Source: Aeromicrobium ginsengisoli (GTDB taxonomy: Bacteria > Actinomycetota > Actinomycetes > Propionibacteriales > Nocardioidaceae). From it: 64,000 nt of DNA. Position 1 is the stretch's first letter, and the number at the start of each line of letters is the position of its first letter. Both the position numbers and the translations under genes were made by a program. Under the pieces are notes generated by a model that did not search any database, was not told the DNA's origin, and saw only the letters and a program-made list of their open reading frames with translations. Below are positions 16,849 to 24,984 of this stretch, piece by piece. The stretch is taken from NCBI RefSeq assembly GCF_004134905.2, contig NZ_SDPQ02000001.1:744001-808000 (forward strand), in the 5' to 3' direction.

Positions 16849-18618
16849 TCAACGCGGGATGACTCCCTTCTGCCGTGCCACGATCTGCAGCGCGAGGTGC
16901 TTGGAGTAGATCCGCACCCACGCCAACGGGCCGCCCATGAACCAGAAACCAGGGGCGCCGGTCGGGCGATAGAGGCCGCCGATCTCGCCGTCCGCGCCGA
17001 TGCCCAGGACGTCAGGGCACGCGTCGGCGACCTCGTCACCGAGCACCCGACGGGCGGTCTCGCGCATGTTCTTGTATCCGGTCGCCAGGACCACGAGGTC
17101 CGCCTCGAGCTCTCGACCGTCCTCCAGACGTACGCCGGACTCCGTGAACTCAGCGAGGCCCGAACCTTGGACCAGGTGGATCTTGCGCTCGGCTATGAGC
17201 CTGGAACATCCGACATCGATGTAGTAGCCGCCACCTCGAGCCAGCGCATAGCCCATCAGACCAGTGCCGCCCGGACCGTCATTGCGCTTGAACCCGACCG
17301 CGTCGAGGGATGCGAGCAGATCGGCGTCGAGCGCCGCCGTCGCCTTGGTACCTTCCACTGCGAGCTCGAGGACGCGCGGCCACGGCGTGCCACTCGCCAT
17401 CAGATCGGCGTACTCGGTGGGCGGCCCGCCCTCGACGAAGTTCGCGCCGAACAGCGCAGGGATGCCGAACTCCTGGCTCATGATGTAGGTCGACGAGCGC
17501 TGCACCATCGTCACGGCGGCGCCCGACTCGTAGAGATCTTGTGCGATGTCGTGGGCGCTGTTGCACGCACCGATCACGACGGCTTTCCGCCCCGCCCAGT
17601 CACCGCCCGAGCTGTGCCCGCTGGAGTGGTACGACACGCCACCGAACGCCTCGCGATGGGGGAACTCGGGCAGGTTGACCTCGGCAGCGGCGCCGGTCGC
17701 GAGGATCACATCCTGGGGGTGGATCACCCGCTCGCCTTCGGGCGTACGGATCTTGAGCGTCCAACGGCCGGCCGCGGCGTCGTACGAGCTCTCGTACATG
17801 TCGGCCTGGGTCCAGACGTTGAGCTCCATCGCCTCGGCGTAGAACTCGAACCAGTCCGCGATCTTGTCCTTGGCTGAGTAGATGGGCCAGGACGACGGGA
17901 ACGGGAGGTACGGCAGGTGGTCGGCCCACACCGGATCATGGAGGACCAGCGAGTGATAGCGCTTGCGCCAACCGTCACCGACGCGCTCGCTCCGCTCGAT
18001 CACGAGAGTGTCCACTCCCATGAGGCCCAGGTTGGCTGCGACAGCCAGGCCGCCCTGGCCTGCACCGATGACGACTGTCTCAGGGTCGCGGTCGCGATAG
18101 GCGACCTTTTCGGCTCGTTGGTCCTTCCAGTTGTGGCTCGACCGCGCACCCGGCAGGTGCCGCGGCCCTACCGGCCGTCGCGTGCCGATGGCACGCTCGT
18201 GGCCTTTCAGGTCCTCCATGCCGGTCATCATCGAGATGGCCCGCCAGGCTCCGTCAACTTCGGCCAGCGTGGCCACGCCACGGCACCACGCTGACGGGGT
18301 CTCGAACAGGAAGAAACCGGTGATCGTGCCGTTGTCGTCGATCGCGTCGACCGGTCCGAAACCGGTGTCGATCGCAAACGACGCCGGCCGGGCGGTGGCC
18401 AGGTGCTGGTTCAGCAGCTCGGCAATCGGCCCGTGACCGTGAGACGTCCCGAGGTTCCACGTGAGTGCCAGCAGGTCGCGCCACCAGCAGTTCTTGTCCA
18501 ACGTCTCGAGAACGGCGCCGGCAGAGCCGGACTCCATCGCGGTCGCATGGTCGTGGAGCCACGAGGCAAAAGCGCGCTCCGCGTGCCCGGCTGCGACTTC
18601 GGTCATCTGCACCGACAT
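16849..18618 (-). CDS. FAD-dependent monooxygenase with N-terminal SnoaL-like domain
   Basis: A 589-aa protein. Residues about 1-145 look like an NTF2/SnoaL-type domain (ends WRAISMMTGMEDLKGHERA). Residues about 175-589 are a flavin-containing monooxygenase of the FMO/Baeyer-Villiger superfamily: FAD-binding VVIGAGQGGLAVAANLGLMG, NADPH-binding KAVVIGACNSAHDIAQDLY and LVVLATGYKNM. It oxygenates an unknown carbon substrate using NADPH. ATG 18618 is preferred over the upstream frame extension, which reads across the promoter and operator. First gene of the operon with the importer and the AACS-TetR fusion. Confidence 0.88.
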   Translation of the reverse strand: MSVQMTEVAAGHAERAFASWLHDHATAMESGSAGAVLETLDKNCWWRDLLALTWNLGTSHGHGPIAELLNQHLATARPASFAIDTGFGPVDAIDDNGTITGFFLFETPSAWCRGVATLAEVDGAWRAISMMTGMEDLKGHERAIGTRRPVGPRHLPGARSSHNWKDQRAEKVAYRDRDPETVVIGAGQGGLAVAANLGLMGVDTLVIERSERVGDGWRKRYHSLVLHDPVWADHLPYLPFPSSWPIYSAKDKIADWFEFYAEAMELNVWTQADMYESSYDAAAGRWTLKIRTPEGERVIHPQDVILATGAAAEVNLPEFPHREAFGGVSYHSSGHSSGGDWAGRKAVVIGACNSAHDIAQDLYESGAAVTMVQRSSTYIMSQEFGIPALFGANFVEGGPPTEYADLMASGTPWPRVLELAVEGTKATAALDADLLASLDAVGFKRNDGPGGTGLMGYALARGGGYYIDVGCSRLIAERKIHLVQGSGLAEFTESGVRLEDGRELEADLVVLATGYKNMRETARRVLGDEVADACPDVLGIGADGEIGGLYRPTGAPGFWFMGGPLAWVRIYSKHLALQIVARQKGVIPR

Positions 18619-18638
18619 ACCTTGACCTTTCAGATCCG

Positions 18639-18699
18639 ACCGAGCGATCGCTCGGTAGGTGAATTCGAGGAGTGTGGCACACGTCTCATCCAGGCGCAA
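18639..18699 (-). promoter_or_regulatory. Promoter with perfect 18-bp palindromic operator (TetR-type)
   Basis: On the minus strand, TTGCGC (18694-18699), a 17-nt spacer and CACACT (18671-18676) form the promoter. ACCGAGCGATCGCTCGGT at 18639-18656 is a perfect 18-bp palindrome just downstream of the expected start site and 20 nt before the monooxygenase ATG. Size, symmetry and location are typical of TetR operators that block transcription. The TetR domain encoded at the end of this operon is the obvious candidate. Confidence 0.8.
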
Positions 18700-18767
18700 G
18701 GGTCGACGACCACGGCTGGGGTCGTGACGCGAGACCCGCGCCGCACTTCCTACGCCACAAACGGGCG

Positions 18768-19664
18768 TCAGGCCGAGCCGGAAATGTCCCCCGCCACCTC
18801 GACAGCGATCTCGATGGCCCGGCTGGCAAGGGGCGACAGCGTACGTCCGGCCGGCCAGTGCAGGTAGATCTCCCGCGCGGGCAGGGACGGTCGCAGCTCG
18901 TGGACGCTGAGCGTCGGGTCGGCCTCGACGTTGGCGCCCCGGAGCGCCAACCACGGCAGGACGGCGCACCCGAGGCCCGCACGCACCATCGACAGCAGCG
19001 CGTCGTTGACCGCGGTACGGAACACGATCCGCGGATGGGCACCGCCTCGCGCCAGCGCCTCTTCCATCTCGGGCTGGTCGCAGTCGAGCGGCCACGCCAC
19101 CATCGGCGCGTGGTCGAGCCGCGCCAGCCGAACCGGGCCGTCGGGGAAGTCGCCCGCGCCGGCGACCAGCAGATACGGATCGTCGAGCAGCTTGACCCGC
19201 TCCACGTCGCCATCGACCTGACCGTCATAGAACAGCAGGTCGAGCTGGCCGATCTGCGGCGTGTCGGGCTCCTCCTCCGACAGCCTGATGTCGCAGCCGG
19301 GGTGCTCGTCGCGCAGCCGCCTGATGACCGTCGGCAGGATCACGCTGGAAACGCTTTGGAACGTACCGATGTCGATGCGACCGTCGCCTGCCTTGAACCG
19401 TTCGACAGCTTCACCCAGCGCGGCCGACCTCGCCAACAGCTCGCGCCCGCGCTCGAGCACCACCGCTCCCAGCGGGGTCACGCGTGCTGGTCTGGGGCCT
19501 CCTGGTCGATCGAAGACGGATCCGCCGACAGTCTTCTCCAGGGCCGCAACCTGCTGGCTCACGGTGGACTGGGTGTAGCCCAACCGGGCGGCGGCACGGC
19601 CGAAGGAGCCCTCCTCGGCAATCGCCACGAATGCGGCCAGGTGGCGCAGCTCGACATCTCGCAT
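18768..19664 (-). CDS. LysR-family transcriptional regulator
   Basis: A 298-aa LysR protein: N-terminal winged HTH (FGRAAARLGYTQSTVSQQVA, residues about 21-40) and a PBP2-like effector domain from about residue 90. ATG 19664 follows TAGGGT by 6 nt, so it is leaderless. It is divergent from the hydrolase/LLM/methyltransferase operon, the usual LysR arrangement, and probably controls it. It also lies upstream of the monooxygenase operon on the same strand, but a separate promoter is seen there. The effector is unknown. Confidence 0.9.
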   Translation of the reverse strand: MRDVELRHLAAFVAIAEEGSFGRAAARLGYTQSTVSQQVAALEKTVGGSVFDRPGGPRPARVTPLGAVVLERGRELLARSAALGEAVERFKAGDGRIDIGTFQSVSSVILPTVIRRLRDEHPGCDIRLSEEEPDTPQIGQLDLLFYDGQVDGDVERVKLLDDPYLLVAGAGDFPDGPVRLARLDHAPMVAWPLDCDQPEMEEALARGGAHPRIVFRTAVNDALLSMVRAGLGCAVLPWLALRGANVEADPTLSVHELRPSLPAREIYLHWPAGRTLSPLASRAIEIAVEVAGDISGSA

Positions 19665-19681
19665 GCCCTCACCCTAAAGCG

Positions 19682-19752
19682 GATGATTCCGTCAGGCGAT
19701 GAGAATGATCGGAAATCATCGCTTTTCACGATGTCGGTCCTGACCCTAGCGT
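19682..19752 (+). promoter_or_regulatory. LysR/hydrolase divergent control region
   Basis: GATGATTCCG (19682-19691) and CGGAAATCATC (19710-19720) form an imperfect inverted repeat, and a nearer dyad ATGAT-N5-ATCAT lies at 19705-19719. TAGCGT at 19747-19752 sits 7 nt before ATG 19760. The dyads are likely LysR sites for the divergent pair. Confidence 0.5.
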
Positions 19753-19759
19753 GCTCGAC

Positions 19760-20626
19760 ATGACCTCATCTCACGCTCACGACGAGCAACTGCTCGACAT
19801 CAACGGCGTCACGCTCTGCGCGCAGACCTTCGGTGATCCCGCCGCACCGGCACTGCTCCTGATCGGCGGCGCCGAGGCCTCGATGGACTGGTGGGACGAC
19901 GAGTTCTGCTCGCGCCTCGCCAACGGCGGACGCCACGTCGTCCGCTACGACACCCGCGACACCGGCCGCTCCACGACGTACGCGCCGGGCAGCCCGACTT
20001 ACGGGCGCGACGCCTTGCTCGCCGATGCCGTCGGCCTGCTCGACGCGCTCGGCGTCTCGGCTGCGCACGTCGTGGGCGTCTCGATGGGCGGCGACATCGC
20101 TCAACGTCTGGCCGTCCGTCACCCCGAGCGGGTCACCTCACTGACGCTCATGGCCACCAGCCCGGGTGGCACCGACCTGCCGCCGATGAGCCAGGAGCTG
20201 GCGGAGAAGTTCGCCGCGGGCGGCGACGAGGCGCCCGACTGGGCCGACCGCGAGGCGGTCATCGCGTACTACACCGACGGCGAGCACACGTTCGCCGGCA
20301 CGATCCCGGTCGACGAGGAATGGGTACGCCGCGTGGCAGGCAAGGCCTGGGACCGCAGCCCGTCGCTCGCGTCGGCGCAGAACCACTGGCTGCTCGACGA
20401 CGGCGAGTCGGTCAGCGATCGCCTCGCCGAGATCACGGCACCGACCCTGGTGCTGCACGGCACCGCAGACCCCCTGCTCCCGTACGGGCACGGCGAGGCG
20501 CTGTCGTGGGCGATTCCTGAAGCGCGCCTGGTCCCCCTCCAGGGCATGGGACATGGCATGCCGCCGAGCGAAGTGTGGGACACCGCAATCAGCGAGATCC
20601 TCGCCGTTTCGGAGGCGGGCCGATGA
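19760..20626 (+). CDS. Alpha/beta-fold hydrolase
   Basis: A 288-aa alpha/beta hydrolase related to peroxidase/esterase-like hydrolases. Visible are an oxyanion region LLIGGAEASMDWWD, the nucleophile elbow GVSMGGD near residue 106, an acidic residue in LHGTADPLLPYGHG and a catalytic His in GMGHGMPP. ATG 19760 is preferred over GTG 19751: TAGCGT ends 7 nt before it and overlaps the GTG. It begins a three-gene operon overlapping the LLM oxidoreductase by 4 nt. Substrate unknown. Confidence 0.88.
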   Translation: MTSSHAHDEQLLDINGVTLCAQTFGDPAAPALLLIGGAEASMDWWDDEFCSRLANGGRHVVRYDTRDTGRSTTYAPGSPTYGRDALLADAVGLLDALGVSAAHVVGVSMGGDIAQRLAVRHPERVTSLTLMATSPGGTDLPPMSQELAEKFAAGGDEAPDWADREAVIAYYTDGEHTFAGTIPVDEEWVRRVAGKAWDRSPSLASAQNHWLLDDGESVSDRLAEITAPTLVLHGTADPLLPYGHGEALSWAIPEARLVPLQGMGHGMPPSEVWDTAISEILAVSEAGR

Positions 20627-21447
20627 CCCGGATGCGCTCGGCCCTCTGGCTTCCACTGTTCGACGAGCTCGCAGACCCCAAGGTCGTCGCTGGCCTTGCC
20701 GACGATGCCGAAGCAGCCGGTTGGGACGGCTGCTTCCTCTGGGACCAGCTCGTCTGGCGGGCACCAGTGCGCCGCGTCGCGGACCCATGGATCACGCTGG
20801 CCGCCATCGCGACCGCGACCGAGCGGCTGCGGATCGGCCCCATGGTCACGCCACTCCCCCGCCGCCGGCCCACCAAGGTCGCCCGGGAGACCGCGACGCT
20901 CGACCAGCTGAGCGGGGGGCGCCTGACCCTGGGCGTCGGCCTCGGCGGTGACCAGTTCGCCGGCGAGCTGTCGAGGACCGGCGAGGAGCTCAACGATCGA
21001 CGCCGCGGCCAGATGCTTGACGAGTCGATGGAGATCCTGATCTCGGCTTGGACGGGCGCACCGGTCCACCATGACGGCGAGCACTACGTCGTCGACGACA
21101 TCGCGTTCCTGCCACGGCCGGTCCAGGAACCCCGCATCCCGGTCTGGGCTGCCGGCTTCCCCGGCAACGCCCGGCCGATGCGCCGGGCCGCCCGGTTCGA
21201 CGGCTTCTTCCCCGCCAATCTCGAGCATCCCGACCAGCTCGCCGAAGTCGTGGCCACGATCACGGACCTCCGCGCAGACCGGACCACTCCGTACGACTTC
21301 GCCGTCGGCCTGCCGTACGACGTCGACCCGCTCCCGTACGCGGAGCAGGGCGCCACCTGGTGGCTCCCGGAGGTGCCGCCCGGCGTGCCGCTCGACACGG
21401 TGCGCGGCGTCCTGCGCGACGGTCCGGTGATGGCGGAAGCGGTGTGA
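20623..21447 (+). CDS. LLM-class F420/FMN-dependent oxidoreductase
   Basis: A 274-aa luciferase-like TIM-barrel protein (SALWLPLFDELADPKVVAGL; ERLRIGPMVTPLPRRRPTKV; LDQLSGGRLTLGVGLGG). Actinobacterial members usually bind coenzyme F420, though FMN is possible. It reduces or oxidises a small organic substrate in the cytoplasm. The start overlaps the hydrolase stop (ATGA) and its own stop overlaps the methyltransferase ATG by one base, so the three are translationally coupled. Confidence 0.88.
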   Translation: MTRMRSALWLPLFDELADPKVVAGLADDAEAAGWDGCFLWDQLVWRAPVRRVADPWITLAAIATATERLRIGPMVTPLPRRRPTKVARETATLDQLSGGRLTLGVGLGGDQFAGELSRTGEELNDRRRGQMLDESMEILISAWTGAPVHHDGEHYVVDDIAFLPRPVQEPRIPVWAAGFPGNARPMRRAARFDGFFPANLEHPDQLAEVVATITDLRADRTTPYDFAVGLPYDVDPLPYAEQGATWWLPEVPPGVPLDTVRGVLRDGPVMAEAV

Positions 21448-22214
21448 TGTTCGACTACGACGCGGAGCTGATCCGCTACAACGTCCGTCTGCAGGCCGCC
21501 GCCGACATCGGGCCCGACGACCGCGTTCTCGACATCGGCTGTGGCGCCGGGCAGACCTCGCGCCAGGCCGCTCGATCGGCCCATGCGGGCAGCGTCGTGG
21601 GCGTCGACGTGTCCCAGGAGATGGTGGACCACGCTCGGCGGCTGGCGGCGGATGAAGGTGTCGGCAACGTCGTCTTCCAGCACACCGACGCGCAGACCCA
21701 CCCCTTCGAGCCGCAGCGGTTCACGGTGGCCATCAGCCGGTTCGGCACGATGTTCTTCGCCGATCCTATGGCGGCATTCACCAACATCGGCTCGGCATTG
21801 CGGCCAGGAGCACGGCTGGTGCAGGTCGTGTGGCAATCGGCCGACCGGCAGCCCTGGGTCACTGCCATCCGGGAGGGTGTTGCGGCTGATCGGCCGTTGC
21901 CGCCACAGCTCCTCGGCGGACCATTCGCACTGGCCGATCCCGCGGTCATCGACGGCGTCCTGACCGAGGCCGGCTTCACCGACGTCGAGATCGCCGACGT
22001 CCGCGAGCCGATCCAGTACGGGCCCGACGCGGTCACGGCCCACGAGGCGCTGATCGACCTGGGGATGATCGAGTTCCTGGCGCCCGACCTCGACGAAGCC
22101 GCGACCGTCCGGGCCCGTGACGGACTGTTGACGGTGCTGGAGGCACACGACACCGGTCAGGGGGTCTGGTTCGACTCCGCGTGCTGGCTGGTCACGGCTC
22201 GGCGAGCGGTCTGA
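21447..22214 (+). CDS. SAM-dependent class I methyltransferase
   Basis: A 255-aa methyltransferase with motif I VLDIGCGAGQTSRQ near residue 28, acidic motif VVGVDVSQEM and the FGTMFFADP post-motif, typical of UbiE-like small-molecule methyltransferases. It shares one base with the LLM oxidoreductase stop (TGATG). Last gene before the attachment site; the operon's terminator hairpin is at 22229-22268. Substrate unknown. Confidence 0.88.
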   Translation: MFDYDAELIRYNVRLQAAADIGPDDRVLDIGCGAGQTSRQAARSAHAGSVVGVDVSQEMVDHARRLAADEGVGNVVFQHTDAQTHPFEPQRFTVAISRFGTMFFADPMAAFTNIGSALRPGARLVQVVWQSADRQPWVTAIREGVAADRPLPPQLLGGPFALADPAVIDGVLTEAGFTDVEIADVREPIQYGPDAVTAHEALIDLGMIEFLAPDLDEAATVRARDGLLTVLEAHDTGQGVWFDSACWLVTARRAV

Positions 22215-22228
22215 CGGCCACGACGCAG

Positions 22229-22268
22229 AAGACCCCCTGACCGGCGTCTCCGCTGGTCAGGGGGTCTT
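22229..22268. terminator. Bidirectional terminator at the chromosome/element left junction
   Basis: A 14-bp stem (AAGACCCCCTGACC and complement) with a 12-nt loop and TTTCT following on the plus strand. It ends the methyltransferase operon. In the uninserted chromosome it would also lie just downstream of tRNA-Glu. A near copy occurs at 52025-52064 inside the element. Confidence 0.85.
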
Positions 22269-22270
22269 TC

Positions 22271-22318
22271 TCCATGGTAGCCCCGACGGGATTCGAACCC
22301 GCGCTACCGCCTTGAGAG
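22271..22318. other. attL: 48-bp direct repeat, 3' half of tRNA-Glu
   Basis: These 48 bp are identical to 52067-52114. They cover the tRNA-Glu 3' half from the anticodon loop through the T arm, acceptor strand and encoded CCA (complement at 22275-22277). The sequence diverges immediately to the right (TTGAAACC here, GGCGGCGT at attR), which marks the element's left boundary. Confidence 0.93.
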
Positions 22319-22437
22319 TTGAAACCAGACCTGATGGGACAGTGGTGGTCACTGCTGTTTTTGGTTGATTTTCCAGCCTCTTCTCGACGCGCAGTAGTTG
22401 GCCATTTGTGGCAGATACCGACAGATTTTGGTTCTGC

Positions 22438-22456
22438 TGTTGCCCCCGTGTTGCCC
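22438..22456 (+). promoter_or_regulatory. Integrase arm-type sites, left (paired TGTTGCCC)
   Basis: TGTTGCCC at 22438-22445 and 22449-22456, spaced 11 bp, 120 bp inside attL. The identical paired arrangement occurs at 51981-51999 near attR. The same region (22319-22523) has no gene and holds a small dyad CAGTG-N5-CACTG. Confidence 0.65.
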
Positions 22457-22523
22457 GACGAGCCGAGAAGGGCGCCTTGGCCAACGTAGCTTCACCAAAC
22501 GCCAGCACGCGCCAACGAGGGGC

Positions 22524-23402
22524 TCATCGAGCCACGGACTCGTGTCCGCGAGTAACCAGTACGTATTCGCCGATCATGTCGCCGAGGAGGCTGCCGGCGG
22601 CGATGTCGCTGCTGACGTGGCCGGCCATGTAGAGCCGGGAGAAGGTGATCTGGCCTTCCATCCACTTGTAGTCGGCGATGCGGTGGGGATCGAGCCCGCC
22701 GAGGTAGGTTCGCGAGCCGGCGGCCCGGGCTGCGTGCCTTGACGGGTATGAGCAAGGGCAGACTGCGCCCTTCTTGACTGTGTGGTCTGTGCGGAGGGAA
22801 GGGTCGAGTACGTACGGTGCCGACTGTTGATACTTCGTGCCGAGGTCGTCGGCTGCCGTCTTGGCCATGCTGAGGATGAGCTTGAGCTGCTTCTTGTCGG
22901 CCTTGCCGGTCTTGGCGGGTATGAGCTCCCTTTGGTCGTGCAGGTAGAGCTTCCAGATGTCCTTCTTGCCGTGAAGCTCCAGCCAGGTGGCGGCTGCGAC
23001 CCCGGCGGGCGTGCGTTGCTTGTCGAGTGCCTGCACCATGGTGAGCTCGTGATGGCGCTCAGCCTCCGATGGTGGCTTCGGCACCTGGGTCTCGACCCAG
23101 GCCAAGAAGGCCTTGTCGTCTGGCGCGCTGCCGTGGGTCTTCCACCACGACGCCATCAGGGTGGTTGCGGTCTTGTCTTGGGCGGCGATGTCGGCCGAGA
23201 TCGAGGCGGTCTGCGCATCGCTGAACAGCGCCGGTGGCGGGCTGGCTTTGATGCGGTCGGTCGCAGAGAGCTTGGGAGCGCCGTCGGCGACGAGGGGTCG
23301 CGCGAATCCTGCGGCGACAGCGAGCACCGCCAGCACCAGGACGATCAGGTAGCGGAGGCGGATCCGGCGCGAGGCTTTGGTGGGAGGTGCCGTGGTGGTC
23401 AT
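22524..23402 (-). CDS. PAP2-superfamily acid phosphatase, membrane-anchored
   Basis: A 292-aa protein with one N-terminal hydrophobic segment (LRYLIVLVLAVLAVAAGFA) serving as anchor or signal, then an extracytoplasmic PAP2/vanadium-chloroperoxidase-like domain: a PCSYPSRHAARAAGS motif (PSGH-like with Arg in place of Gly) and SRLYMAGHVSSD (SRxxxxxHxxxD). It probably hydrolyses phosphomonoesters or pyrophosphates outside the membrane. ATGA overlap with the upstream VTC gene makes it the third gene of the operon. Confidence 0.85.
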   Translation of the reverse strand: MTTTAPPTKASRRIRLRYLIVLVLAVLAVAAGFARPLVADGAPKLSATDRIKASPPPALFSDAQTASISADIAAQDKTATTLMASWWKTHGSAPDDKAFLAWVETQVPKPPSEAERHHELTMVQALDKQRTPAGVAAATWLELHGKKDIWKLYLHDQRELIPAKTGKADKKQLKLILSMAKTAADDLGTKYQQSAPYVLDPSLRTDHTVKKGAVCPCSYPSRHAARAAGSRTYLGGLDPHRIADYKWMEGQITFSRLYMAGHVSSDIAAGSLLGDMIGEYVLVTRGHESVAR

Positions 23403-24229
23403 GCGTGTCCGTTCGGGGTCTGGGGGTGGAGTCGGTAGTGCAGGCTGGTGCCGCGGATTCGCCTCAGGTCGTTGTCGGCGATGTCGGGCCGTATGAGCGC
23501 CGTGGCGGCGACGTACTTGCTGAAGGACAGCGGGCGCGCGCCAAGAGCCGTCAGCACGCGGTCCGCCTGCGCTGGGACTTGCCCGCCCTTGGTCTCGACC
23601 AGCACGTAGTTCTCGTCGACCCAGGCGTCGCCACCTCGAAGGGTTGCCAGCAAGTTCCAGTCGAAGGTGACCCGGGCGCCAGCCTTGAGATCGGCGAGGC
23701 TGGCTCGGGCGTAGGTGACCTCGGCCGTCGGGATCAACGCATCGATCTCGACTTCTGGGTGCGCATCAGCCAGAACCTTGGCCACGAATCCGCGTTCAGC
23801 ACCATCGAGGCGTGCATAGCGCGAGGGTCCCGAGGGGGCGACAGTCTTGATGGTGCCGCCGCGGCCGTTCTTCGTCTTGACCTCGATGCGGCACAGCTGG
23901 TCCTCGACATAGAGGCGACTGCGGACCTTCCAACGCCGGCGCCGTCGCTGCACGTGCGAACGTGATGAGCTGTAGGTGGCTGTGTCGAAGTAGGTGCTGC
24001 GGTAGGTCGTTGACCGGCGACCGTCTATCTGAAGGACACCGTGACTGGCCGCGAGCGCGTCGGCCAGGTTGCGGGCGGTGTCGAGCGTGACCAGGTACTT
24101 GCGGTCCACGCGATGCAGCAGCGCCGCGTTCTCGACCACGTCATCGAGTGAGACCGGTTCAAGCCCGAACAAGCCCAGACGCTCACCGAGGCTCTCCTCG
24201 AACACAGGTTCCTGCCGGAGGGTGGTCAC
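23399..24229 (-). CDS. VTC-domain polyphosphate polymerase-like protein
   Basis: A 276-aa protein of the VTC domain family (CYTH-like triphosphate tunnel). Visible tunnel residues are HRVDRKYLVT near residue 41, YRSTYFDT, the basic stretch RRRRRWKVRSRLY, CRIEVKTKNGRGGTIK, and late VLVETKG plus SFSKYV. Eukaryotic Vtc4 makes polyphosphate from ATP; bacterial homologues are usually paired with DUF4956 membrane proteins, as here. It overlaps both neighbours by 4 nt. Confidence 0.88.
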   Translation of the reverse strand: MTTLRQEPVFEESLGERLGLFGLEPVSLDDVVENAALLHRVDRKYLVTLDTARNLADALAASHGVLQIDGRRSTTYRSTYFDTATYSSSRSHVQRRRRRWKVRSRLYVEDQLCRIEVKTKNGRGGTIKTVAPSGPSRYARLDGAERGFVAKVLADAHPEVEIDALIPTAEVTYARASLADLKAGARVTFDWNLLATLRGGDAWVDENYVLVETKGGQVPAQADRVLTALGARPLSFSKYVAATALIRPDIADNDLRRIRGTSLHYRLHPQTPNGHA

Positions 24230-24873
24230 GCGTCCACCTGCCCGGGATCCGGCGCGGTGCTGGCGTCAGCCCCGTCCGGCGTCTGCCACACCTGGTCGGC
24301 GACCTCGTACCTGACCGACACCCGGGTGGTCTCGCGGACGAAGTCGACGTCGTCAATGATCACAGCGACGATGGGCACCGCCAGCCGACCGGTCAGCTCG
24401 AGGCGGGCTTCGTCGGGATCCAGGACCAGATGGTCCAAGGTCAGGCGCATCACGCGCGTTGCTGGCTCGGTGCGGGAGTCATCCGAGATCGCGACGACGA
24501 GCACCAGCAGCACGTTGAGGACGACCACCAGCCACAGCTGCCGTTCCTGCAGACCGTTGACCAGGCCGAGCACCAAGGCGATGAAGGTGTAGGCGACGTC
24601 CTTCAGCGTGAACGCGGTGCTTCGCAACCGTACGAGCGACAGCAGACCGAACAGACCGAACCCCACACCGGCTTTGAAGCTGCCTGCCGAGATCGCCGAC
24701 AATGCCGCGAAGAGCCCGATGTTGAGCACCGCGAACACCAGCGGCATCGCCGGTGCTGAAGGCCTACGCCGATAGAGCCAGCCCACCAGCACGAACAGCG
24801 CCAGCACGTCGATGCCGAGCCGGACCAGAAGGCCGACTGCGTCCGAAGTCAGGACAGTTCCCATAAAGCCCAC
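24226..24873 (-). CDS. DUF4956 membrane protein
   Basis: A 215-aa integral membrane protein with helices near residues 12-33, 42-65, 91-108 and 112-128 and a soluble C-terminus (LDHLVLDPDEARLELTGRL). The FGLFGLLSLVRLRSTAFTLK segment is characteristic of DUF4956 proteins, which occur next to VTC-domain genes and probably form a membrane complex with them. GTG 24873 or ATG 24864 may start it; AAAGGG lies just upstream. First gene of the polyphosphate-type operon. Confidence 0.85.
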   Translation of the reverse strand: MGFMGTVLTSDAVGLLVRLGIDVLALFVLVGWLYRRRPSAPAMPLVFAVLNIGLFAALSAISAGSFKAGVGFGLFGLLSLVRLRSTAFTLKDVAYTFIALVLGLVNGLQERQLWLVVVLNVLLVLVVAISDDSRTEPATRVMRLTLDHLVLDPDEARLELTGRLAVPIVAVIIDDVDFVRETTRVSVRYEVADQVWQTPDGADASTAPDPGQVDA

Positions 24874-24922
24874 AGGCCCTTTCAGTGCCTCACCGGATCT
24901 GTTGATCCGATGTCTGGGTTCA

Positions 24923-24954
24923 ACGCTAGGAACTCCAGATGAAGAAGAAGTGAA
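24923..24954 (-). promoter_or_regulatory. OmpR-type direct repeat and -10 of the DUF4956 operon
   Basis: Minus strand: TTCAC (24950-24954), N6, TTCAT (24939-24943), N10, TAGCGT (24923-24928). The repeats have an 11-bp period and replace a -35 box. The geometry is the same as at the divergent response-regulator promoter. Confidence 0.65.
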
Positions 24955-24984
24955 GTCTTGGGTCGCCTGCGCCCTCCGGTCGAC

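Noticed and set aside
16387..17877. 496-codon plus-strand open frame
   Set aside because: Antisense to the binding-protein and monooxygenase genes; crosses two real genes and lacks motifs.
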